Below are positions 23,910 to 33,519 of a stretch of 64,000 nt of DNA, piece by piece (within the stretch, counting starts at the first letter, position 1; each line of letters opens with the position of its first letter). The notes under the pieces are model-generated. The model did no database searches. It was not told the DNA's origin and saw only the letters and a list, made by a program, of their open reading frames with translations. Origin of the DNA: Lagopus muta (taxonomy: Eukaryota; Chordata; Aves; Galliformes; Phasianidae). The stretch covers positions 16,473,077-16,537,076 of the forward strand of contig NC_064438.1 in assembly GCF_023343835.1 (NCBI RefSeq). The letters run 5' to 3'. The position numbers and the translations under genes were made by a program.

Positions 23910-26900
23910 GAAACAAAAAATTATGAAGCTAAGTTTTATCAGCATAGATCATTCACTTCTTCTGAGGCCAGTTGTGCAAACCCCTTCCTCTGAAGTCAAG
24001 GCACCATCTGCACAACTAGAGATTATCTCAGCTGCAAGCATCAGAACCAGGCCTCTTAACCTTGGCTAAATGATGTTGAATGACTGCATCAATTACCTGT
24101 GATAAGCCAGTGACTGGATCACATGATTAGTAGTTCACTCATCTTCTAGCTATCTAATTCATGGTTAATGACTGCTTTTCAAACACTCTTTACCATTGGG
24201 AATCAATTCATAAATCATCCCCTATTCACATAGGAGTTCACTGTCTGAAGAAAAAGTCTACGTAATGATGTGGATTTTATGCTTGTCATCTCTCTAGAAA
24301 GCAGCACATCTGGGGGGGAATGGGAAGAAAGCCACAAAACAAATTACACTACCTTGCCTCACAGCACTTTCTTTTTTGCTTGGCACAAGAAGATTCTCAC
24401 TTAAGCATACGACAGCTAGTCTCCTTTTCCACAAGGCTTTCTGCATTTATTTTTTTTTTCCCTCCTGTTCTTTAAGAGTTCACATATACTGTTTCTACCT
24501 AATCATATTTTTTCTTTGGTAAAATTTAATCATCTTCTAGCTTTGCTTTTTTTCCCCCTCCTCCAGACTCACTGACCCATAAATCAAGAATTTTAAGTAT
24601 TAAAATAAATCCGTGCCTCTTCCTGTAAAAGAGGTAAGAATGCAGTGGCTTCTATACAACCGAACAGAGGGAAAATAGATTACATGTGGTGTCCAGCATT
24701 TGAATTTGAACAACCAGGCTGATTTGACAGTTGTAGCATGAATAAACTGCTTTTGGACAGGGCAATATAGAGTAGACACTAGTACTGGACAATAAATAGG
24801 CAAACTAGTACAGTAAGGTTAAAGGATTTACTTTCAAGGACTGCAGAAAGCACCAATCTCCTCACCCATCAAGTCAATTTGCTACAGCTGGCATCCAGTC
24901 TGTATAAGCACTTTCCTATGTAGCAAAGTAGCAGACCATTAATAAGAAGGATTAATTTTTCTGTCATATGGGAACACTCTCAGGGTGAAGTGCAGTTAAA
25001 ATTCTCAGGCCTGTCACGTTGCAGCTTTCCAGCAAATCAGGAGTGAAGCTAACTTTCACATGAAAGCAGCTGGGAGCTAAGGATGACGAGAAGGTAGAGA
25101 GATGCAGTTTCCACACCAAAAAGGGCAAAATTTTGTAATATCTAAGAAAGAGAGGCAGAGCAGGTACAGTGATGATAACTAGGTTCAGCTAACAGTCCAC
25201 ACTGCCAGACAATCTTGGAGGGATGAAGCAGTCTGAGACAAAGTGAGATAAATGCATTTTAAAGTCAGTGTCAAGCAGGCTTTGCAATGACAGCAACATA
25301 GATTTAGCAAATGCCTGTGTGAGAGCTTCAGCTGAAAAGCTCCTCCTAGGTAAAGTGTTCCCCCAGGTATTGAAAGCAGCCCAATTCTCAGGAGGTGTTG
25401 GGCTCTGCACTCTGGGCTTAACACTGAACAAATCTTGACTTCCTGTGGTACTAAAGTTTCATCTGCATTGTGCAATGAAATGCTGTTCAGAGACATCTGT
25501 TACTCATAAGTGAATTAGATTTGCTTCTCAGTCCAATGATTTTGGCACAGCCCTGCAGTGTGCTATGGAGGAATAAGCCCCTGAAAATCAGCGCCACAAG
25601 TAGATGAATGCAAAATCCAAATGGGCAGAGCTGTCTATTTATTATTCCTAATTATGGCCATACAAACTCAAGACAGTTTAATATTTTTCATGTAGCTTAT
25701 AGCTTTGCTGAGTTCATTCAAAATGTGACATTTCTGACAGAGATTAAAGGGGCTATGGGTGCCCTCAGGTCATCAGCATATATTATATGCTAATATATTC
25801 AGAATAGACAAATGCCACATCTTTCTTCAGAGCAGTGAATACATTTCATATTGTGCTACATTATTAGTGCCATTAGAGTGCTTACTGTCCTGAATGGTCA
25901 CCACAATACAGATGTTCTGAAATAGCTAGTTCACAGAAACCAATCTAGAAAGTTCCATCTTCCTTTATCATAACACACCTGATGTTCCTTTTGTATTTAC
26001 TATAGAGATAATCAAAATCCAGTCAATTCAGCCCTAAGAAAGAAGAATAAACTGAATAAGGGAAAAAATGATTTGTGCACAGGCACAGGGGAAAAACCTG
26101 CCAAGTCTCTTTCACAGTTAAGTTAGCATTAATGTGTGGATGTGAATAAGATTAAATTATTAATAAATGATCAAAGCAATCACTGAAATGACATTATGGA
26201 AGTTTCCTTGGTCAAATTGCTACAGATTCCTTTTGTTTACTTCAGAAAAGACAGGAAAGAAAAAAGGAGACTGTAACAACAGTGCTCTATCCCCTCCTGC
26301 AACTCAGGAGGAAGCAAGTGGGAAACTTGTTTAGAGCTTGCAAAGGAAGATAAGGGACCTGTGATATAAAAGGACACCTATTAAAGACTCTTGGTGAAGG
26401 AGAGGAGAGTTTCTGCAGTACCTCACTGAAGCATTTAAAGGGCTGAACACTATAGCAGTGAGACCTTTGCCTGCTCATACACAGGAAAACAGTTGCAAGT
26501 AAACATTAACAGGCATTGTAATAAACCCTCAGGAGCAAATTTGCACAAACAAGGGAAAGGTATTCATACAACGTAAGTGCCTCAAATCTTGATCAGGTGG
26601 GCGTGTGTGTAAATTCATATTTGTTCATCATGCAGATATGATTATCAAGGTGGTTGCAGTGAAAAAGAGTTCAAATCTAGCAAAGAAGATTTGAACAAGC
26701 AGAGAAAGCATTCTCTGTGCTTACAGAGAAGGGCAAAGAAAAGTGTAGTGCATGGCTAAATGGTAAGGAAGTGATAGTTAATGAGGAAGAAATCACGTAC
26801 TATCCTACTTTCAGAATATGGTAGCCTAGAGATCAAATAAAGTGGTTTATTGCCAACTGTAATCAAAGCATTGTTGCAGCCACTGCAAATATGAATTACG

Positions 26901-27879
26901 CTTACAAGAAAGCAAGCTAAAAAGAAATAGACTTGGCAAGGCATTCTAGATCCTTCATGTAAAGAAAACACACCAAATTATACTTTACCATTTTCTCCAC
27001 AGCCATGAATGTCAAAAGTCTATTCTAAAACCAAATATCTTAGCCAGCGTGATACTTCATAAAGACAAGCCTTCAGGGAAAACCATGACAGCCAATACAA
27101 CCAATACAGTTTGCAAATCAGAGGCCTTCATCAGAACCGATACCAGTGAAAAATCTTGCCAGTTTAAGTGGGGTCTGAGTCTAGCCAGAAAGAATAGGAA
27201 AGTTGATTTTTCCTCATTTTGATTCAACATATAGCAAAGTAGAATATGGACAGAGTAGATATCTTCCCGATTTGAGAAAGTGGTTTGGGTTAAAAGAGAG
27301 TTAATCTCCATAGCTGTGAATTGTCTCTAGTTTTAATGATCCAGCTCCCAGTAAATTTATGCAAAATATTCTCCAGTGTTTCTGGAGAACGCAAGTAACA
27401 CCTGCTTCCAAGTTGACATTATCTCTCCCATAAGAAGTAGCAGCATACACAAAAAGCCACCTGCAACTTTTTTTTTTTTTTAAACACCCATAACATAGGA
27501 AAGTCAGATGCTAGACTTCATCCCTTCAAGGACTTGTTTATAAAATATCACCCTCAGGTTTTTTTTTTTTTTGTTTGCTTTGTTTTAAACAAAGAGCTGC
27601 TCAGCAGCCACAGTGATGTTTCTTGCCTATAATCCAGCTCCCCAAATTCTAAATCATTACAGTTAGCCAGAATGACCCACAGTTTTCACCTGGGGACGTG
27701 ACTTTTCCTCTTTTAAATTTCCTAAGTTCCTGTCACATTCACACCATAAAAAGGTGTGGAATGTTAACAATTAGACCTTAATTGTTCTGCAGTATGGTCT
27801 CTAACTTTCAGTACTTCCCCCCCCCCAAATATGAAAATAAAACAAAACGAAGCAACTCTATTTTCTATAGTTACAGAAG

Positions 27880-28200
27880 CCTCACTTTGAACCTTGGGAA
27901 GGTGATAGAACAGCTCATTCCCAAAACCATTTCCAGGCACAGGAGAACAAAAATCATTAGAAGTAGTCATCATGGATCCACCAAGGGGAACTCACACCTT
28001 GATAAACCTCTGTAATGAAGTCACCAACCCGATGTGTGAGTGGGGACCAGAGGATATTGTCTCTCTGGACTTCTGCAATGCCTTTGACGCCGTGCCCCAA
28101 AAGATGCCCATAGAGAAGCTGCTGGAGCATGGGCTGGATGAGCGGACGGAGGTGAATCAAAAACTGACTGAACAGCCAGGCCCAGAGGGCAGCAGTCAAT
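27880..28200 (+). mobile_element. CR1 LINE fragment from the reverse transcriptase region
   Basis: The translation shows a decayed reverse-transcriptase stretch: SHHGSTKGNSHLDKPL, then a frame shift into WGPEDIVSLDFCNAFDAVPQ and LLEHGLDERTEVN. These match the CR1/LINE pattern of an FTKGKS-type block followed by LDFSKAFD. This is an internal piece of ORF2 without the 3' end. Confidence 0.8.
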
Positions 28201-29385
28201 GACACAGAAGTGCACACATTTGAGCAATCATACTCAAATCTCATCCTTTCAAGCTGCGTTTCTAATGTTACCAAATACAGAAAAGCAAGAATCTTTTAAA
28301 TACTTTATCTCCCTTGCACTTTAGCTTTATTTTACTCTGGCAAAATACTTTGCTATAGTTCTTAGCTTGATTTTCATATACAGATATAGAGAAAACCTTT
28401 TATTTTGTGGCAGAAACACATTTTAGTTTCGGAAAGATCTGTAAGGATAAAAAGTTAATCTTTACTTCCTTACATATATAATGCTGTAACACAATGGAAA
28501 ACATAGCAAAAACAGCAGAGCAGCAAAGTCACAGGCTGCAACAAGTGAGGACTTGCTCAAATGCAACAGCCACATGCACAGAAACAAAGCAACTACTTAC
28601 CCTGAGGCAGCCTCCAGCAGACAGAAATCTTGAGTGATCCCCCTACCTCCACCACCAACTCTTAAATGAGGTCTGGGAAGGGGTGGATCCTGGCTCCCCT
28701 CCCCCACCCTTCTGGTCACACAGGTGCATTGCATTACATGCAGCTGAGCTTCCCTGCTTTGGCCCTGCCTTCCCACCAGGTGCTCAATCACTGGTTCAAA
28801 CTTTGACTTGCATTTCCCCTACATCACCTCATCGTTTTAAAAAGAAAAACTTTAAACAGCAAAAAAAAACCAAAAAACCCCTTTCTTTCTGAATACTACA
28901 GTTAGTGTAATCACATAAATGCATACAGTCATTGCTTTTGCAATCAAATGAGTAAAGGCCTGAAAGAGGAACACCAAAAAAGTGAAGACATACTCCTATG
29001 TAATGAGCTAGGGAACAATAAAAGAATAAAAACAAAAATAATAATAAATTCATGATCTAATGAGAAGATCATGAAAGTAAAATAAAATTTTTACAAATAC
29101 ATGAATTCTATGACATCACAAAACTTACAAAAAAAAAAATGAAAACAGGGAGAATGTGACAGAAAATTACACTGGTAGTAGAGTCAGGAAAAAGAAAAAA
29201 CTACGTTAATTACTTGTTTTGTGTAGTAGAAGAGAGGACTGAATATTGCAATTTCATGTATGCACCACCTACTAAGAATGCTTGACATTTAGTCAACTTG
29301 TGGTTGTTTTTTTTTGTTTTTGCTTTGCTTTTAGGTACAGGTTGTTTCCAGATCTCCTGGGGCCAACTGTCATTAACTACTCTGG
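28201..29385. other. Sequence upstream of SPX2
   Basis: Outside the repeat copy at 28625-28800 I see no gene or exon here. The stretch 28810-29200 is A-rich low-complexity sequence. It presumably includes the upstream control region of SPX2, but no specific site can be supported. Confidence 0.45.
28625..28800 (-). repeat. Copy A of a dispersed repeat near SPX2
   Basis: Read on the minus strand, this segment (TTGAACCAGTGATTGAGCAC, AATGCACCTGTGTGACCAGA, GAGCCAGGATCCACC, CAGACCTCATTTAAGAG) aligns with the segment at 32505-32690 in the same order. It is GC-richer than its surroundings. I do not recognise the family; an LTR-like or SINE-like origin is possible. Confidence 0.6.
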
Positions 29386-29393
29386 TATAAAAG
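29386..29393 (+). promoter_or_regulatory. SPX2: TATA box of SPX2
   Basis: TATAAAAG, a full-consensus TATA box, 254 bp before the likely start codon. It predicts a transcription start near 29415-29420 and a 5'UTR of about 220 nt that stays in the first exon up to 29639. This strong match suggests a tightly regulated, tissue-restricted promoter, as for other neuropeptide genes. Confidence 0.6.
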
Positions 29394-29639
29394 AGGCTGA
29401 CATAATTTCTAGTCTTAATCACAAAAGGTGGTAAATACTTTATACCTAATTCTCACAATGAATCTGCATGCATACATTATTGCCTGCAAGACAGGCAACT
29501 GTAAAGGACCATGACTGACTGAACTGAGATTTGTACATTTTATCATTGTCAGCTACTGAGCTCTTCGTATGTGAAAAAGTAGCAAAGCAGATCTTTGACT
29601 ATTCGGATGATAGAAGAGACTGACAGAAGTCGTGGTAGA

Positions 29640-29642
29640 ATG
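29640..29642 (+). CDS. SPX2: SPX2 exon 1: start codon at the splice donor
   Basis: The exon ends AGA ATG directly before GTAAGA, so only the start Met is coded here. It has A at -3 and joins AAA (Lys) to give the MK start seen in spexin precursors. A second in-frame ATG at 29607 lies in a weaker context and would add a charged 11-residue leader before the hydrophobic core. Confidence 0.75.
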
Positions 29643-32600
29643 GTAAGAAGTTTAGAGTGCATGCATGCAGACGTTTATAATAGTCACTGTTTCATTTTGC
29701 TTACTGCATCAGGAAAGAAAAAAACAGCTAATATTGTGTTTGTTTTCTTTCAGAAAACTAAAGCTGTTGTGCTTTTTGCTTGTGTCATCTTCATGGTTTT
29801 TCTTATTGTTGAAATCGGGTGTGCTCCAAAGGTAAACAGTGTTAAAGGTGTCTTTATTGTATAAGAGGGTTTGCTTCTTGTGAAATAACAGCCAGTTTCT
29901 TTCTATAACTTACAGGGTAAAACCATAGTGAGAAATTGGGGCCCACAATCAATTCTATATCTCAAAGGACGCTGTAAGTTATATTCAAAACCTGTTCTGT
30001 GGACAATGAAGCTATATGCTGATTTGGACTAAGAAGTTAAAAATTTGTTAATGTATTTTTCAAATGTCACTGAAAATCAAAGCATGTTAAACAGATTGCT
30101 TATGGCATGTCAGCTATGACAAATGAAATAATGCAGATCAATATCCTATATTAGGCAGTTGCTATAAGAAACTTCTTGTAAGCGTATTTGCATTATACAT
30201 AAGTTGTTTTAGCAGACGTTTATGGTATCATCTTTTACTCAGATATATACTCATTTTATAATGCCTCTCATGAACAAACCACACAGTACTAATTGCAGAA
30301 TTAAAATATACTTAATTCTTGTGGCAATTTGATGGCATTGGGCTGAAATATGCTGTTTATCTTTCTGTTTGTATTCAACCTCCCAAATACAAACAGTGAT
30401 CTACCTTTCTACATGCAAACTGAATGATGCATTTTATTACAAGGTTTGAAATACCTGTTCTGATTACTTTTAAAGCCAGCTAGCAAATAGGTGTTTTGCT
30501 TTGTTGAAATTTAGAAGAATCTTCACAGTAAGCAATCATCTCTTTATACTAAGTAACCAGAAAAAGACAAATGCTTGTGAGTAATAAGTGAGAGGACTGT
30601 GAAGTTGGCTTCTGTTTGCCAACAGAATGTCACTGAGTAGGCAGCCCTTCTAAAAATATCTTTAAAAACAAGACATTTGAATTAATGAGGTACTTGAAGA
30701 AGAGAGGCTCTATAGCACACCTACTCAGTATCTTCAGATATTACTCAGGTGACATTTGCTCTAGAGATTGAGGACTGCAGTTGATCTACTCTTTTGACTT
30801 CCAGAGTATATGTACAGTATTAAGTGAACAATTCAAAGAGTGATTGATGGTCCAAGAGTTTTTTGCTGTAATGCTATATGCCCTATGATTTGTAATTTCT
30901 GAAGACCGTCTGGATTTACGAGTTTCATTCTAGGCTAAGATATTATTAGAATTATTTTGAAGTGATTTGATGTGAAATCAAAATATTTCAGAGATGCATG
31001 CACAATAGATCTGAGGTAAATTTGTTTTTAATTTAAGTCACTGGATTATTCCCTCGAGTAGGAGTTTCTGTTCCATGATCACATCACTTCTTTCCAAATC
31101 TAAATTAGTCAGAAGATACAATCATACAAACAGATATGTTGAACTCATCTGCAATCTAAATAGAGTGTGCAGACTAAGACTCTTCTAATCACACCAGAAA
31201 AAGTACTGACCAAAACCATTGTATACTGAAGATGAGAATGAGTCATCAATAAGCAATTGTGGTAGATGTTGTAACTGTCGCTCATTGTATGATTTTGGGA
31301 GATATGTTCTTAATTTTTTTTGTCTCTCTTGTACAATACACAAGTGACAGTGGTACTTGAAAAGTAAGAAACTCTGACATTTAAGACAGACATCTTCTAG
31401 TTCTAACCACAACAAACCATGAAGCTGATCAGGTTTACAGACCAAATTTTTTTTTCCAAGTAATTTGAGTTCTCCCATTCTTTCTTCTCTAAATCTATAC
31501 TTCCTATAGGCACTGTGCAGAATATACAGATGTTTGAAAAGGGCAGTGTAAAATGATCTGTCTGACTATGCTATACAGAGAAACTAAGCGAGGGCCAGTG
31601 CCTTGCCTTTTAAAGTCAACGTCTATGTTCTGTAGGAGCTGCACAAGTATTCTTCCACCTACGTCTGGTTTTCCTCATGTATATGGTAAATTTGTACCTG
31701 TTGCTTTGGACTGCATGCAGCTGCTGATGGAACCATTTTTCTGAATTTTCTTTCTCTCTCATTTATCACTAGATGGCAGGAGATACACCTCTGAAAAGGA
31801 TGAACAGTATTACAAGCTTAACCTGGAGGACTTCAGCGCATTTTTAAAAAGTAATTTCTGAAGAAAAACATACATAATTTGCAAGTGTATTACCTGTAGC
31901 TATTTCTCTGTTGATTTCTATCATAGCAAAAGCAGAATCTTGAGGAACTGGGTATTTCTAACTCCACAGAATTTACGCTGCTGACGTTCTGTTTCCTGGT
32001 TTGGTACGCTGACTTAAATTTAGGGAAAAGTAGATTGAGGTCAGGATTTTTCCAAGTGCTAAGAATGATTTTGTTCCTGCTGCCTTTTACAACTTAAACC
32101 AAGCACACAGCACTGCCCTCTCTCCAAAACCACTGGTATTCTAAGAATTCAACTATTTATTGGAGAAAACAAAAAGAACACTGGTGGTCTTTCTGCATAA
32201 ACAGAGTTGAGAAAAGGCCAGCAGCAGTTTTGTGCACATTCAGAGCCAAAAAGGAAAAAGACTATAGCAGGAAGACATCTGGGGATAAGAAAAAAAGAAA
32301 GATGGAGAGTTTCACTTCAAGGTCTTCCTAGAATAGTGATTGTGGAAATATTACCAGAAAATTAGTGGCAGAAACAAAGCTCTAAAGAGAATGGGTTTTC
32401 CCAGCAACAGTTCAGCCAACCATAGAGAATGAACACAGCTTCAGTTTTAGTGATTTAGATCATGGTGATATTGTTGGAAAGTGTAAGGGAACTGCTGAAT
32501 CACACTTGAACCCCTGATTGACCACCTGAGGCAAGCAATCAGTCAGCCACGGAAGCACAGGTGAGGGTAATTCACCTGTGCTACTGGAAGGAGTGGAGCC

Positions 32601-33263
32601 TGGCTGCACCTCTCCTAGACCCCGTTTAAGTGCTGACTGCCACTGAGGAAGGTCTCTTCTGGAGATTGCTCCCTGTGGAGAATGTTGTAAGCCTATGACA
32701 TTGGTAAGCATTTTCCATTTAATATGTTCCTGTTGTAGTAATCTTACTTAGCCTAGCTTTCCTGGATATCTCTTAATTCTAACATCTGTATATTCATTGA
32801 TTATACAGAAAGTTAATGGAAAATAGACCACAAGTAACAAAAAAGCAATTTTATGCATAGGTAACCCTTTCCTCACCATTGGGTTGCTGTTGTGGAGAAA
32901 AATGCCACAATTCAGTTAAGCCTGTGAAAAACATTCAAGATTAAGTCAAGGTTAAGCTTTCAACACCCTATTATTGGTCTAGCTAAGCACATACTTTCTA
33001 TATGAGCAAGAACAATATTCTAGGCTTTTAAAACTGACAGATGTGTATCTACAGCTGCTGTAGTACAGGTACAGGACCCAAACCCAATATCTGAGGATGT
33101 CAGAGAATAGATCACAGCTTCAGTGCAGCTAGAATGGGTTACGAAAATGAATCATAGATAACAAATTTTGCTTCTTACAGAATATCCAGATAATATATAT
33201 GACTTTGTGTTGTCTGTTTGTTCGTTTTTTTTTTTTCCTTTAGGCTGTGTTCAACACCGCTGA
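29640..33263 (+). CDS. SPX2: Spexin 2 precursor (galanin/spexin-family neuropeptide), full gene
   Basis: Secreted neuropeptide precursor. Exons 29640-29642 (ATG only), 29754-29831, 29916-29973, 31773-31850 and 33244-33263 join in frame to 78 codons plus stop; all introns are GT-AG, phases 0, 0, 1, 1. Residues 1-24 form a signal peptide, MKTKAVVLFACVIFMVFLIV followed by EIGCAPK, resembling the spexin signal region that also ends CAPQ. A single Arg in KTIVR precedes the mature peptide NWGPQSILYLKGRY, followed by GRR, an amidation and dibasic cleavage site. Spexin 1 is NWTPQAMLYLKGAQ; the Gly3 and the GRY-GRR ending fit spexin 2. The tail after GRR is short (YTSEKDEQYYKLNLEDF, then SAFLKSCVQHR), so the precursor is shorter than spexin 1 (116 residues in human). 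Family ligands act on GALR2/3-type receptors. An in-frame upstream ATG at 29607 could add 11 residues. Confidence 0.9.
29754..29831 (+). CDS. SPX2: SPX2 exon 2: signal peptide
   Basis: Twenty-six codons, KTKAVVLFACVIFMVFLIV then EIGCAPK. Acceptor TTTGTTTTCTTTCAG, donor GTAAAC, phase 0 at the end. GAL also ends its signal-peptide exon in phase 0. Confidence 0.88.
29916..29973 (+). CDS. SPX2: SPX2 exon 3: mature peptide
   Basis: Encodes GKTIVRNWGPQSILYLKGR and ends in phase 1 within the Tyr codon, so the intron interrupts the mature peptide, as in galanin. Acceptor TTCTATAACTTACAG, donor GTAAGT. Confidence 0.92.
31773..31850 (+). CDS. SPX2: SPX2 exon 4: GRR site and tail
   Basis: Completes the Tyr and encodes GRR, then YTSEKDEQYYKLNLEDFSAF and LK. 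It is 78 nt, phase 1 on both sides, the same length and phase as the GMAP exon of GAL, which also ends in Leu-Lys. Acceptor CTCATTTATCACTAG, donor GTAATT. Confidence 0.88.
32505..32690 (+). repeat. Copy B of a dispersed repeat, in the last SPX2 intron
   Basis: TTGAACCCCTGATTGACCAC, AATTCACCTGTGCTACTGGA, GTGGAGCCTGGCTGCACC and TAGACCCCGTTTAAGTG align in order with the minus strand of 28625-28800. The two copies are in inverted orientation and lie on either side of SPX2 exons 1-4. The family is not recognised. Confidence 0.6.
33244..33263 (+). CDS. SPX2: SPX2 exon 5: last residues and stop
   Basis: Adds SCVQHR and a TGA stop after a long T-rich acceptor (run of T, then CCTTTAG). The splice site is strong and the exon is followed by poly(A) signals, but so short a coding part is less certain than the earlier exons. 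Confidence 0.72.
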
Positions 33264-33367
33264 ACATCCTGAAAATCAGAAGATTTAAAGCCCAAAGCAT
33301 GGGCTTTATTTGAACCAAAACAAAGCTTTCCTTTATTTACTACAAACATCTCATTCTGAGAAACAAT

Positions 33368-33495
33368 AATAAATACTTTAACTGAATGTTAATACTGCAA
33401 ATGTCACAGTGTAAGTCTCTTTAAGGATGTGCATGCTTTATATCATCTTGTTCCAAGATGTAAGTTCATTAAACTTACACTTGAAAGTTAATAAA
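33368..33495 (+). terminator. SPX2: SPX2 polyadenylation signals
   Basis: AATAAA at 33368-33373 and again at 33490-33495, about 105 and 230 nt after the stop. The transcript would end near 33.39 or 33.51 kb. Confidence 0.7.
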
Positions 33496-33519
33496 ACTAA
33501 ATGCTTACTAATACAACTC

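Larger units (their letters stand above)
21656..27879. other. Intergenic sequence between GAL and SPX2, second part
   Basis: Apart from the repeats listed separately, no gene, exon or RNA is recognised. The ORFs present are short, overlap on both strands and lack motifs. Confidence 0.5.
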
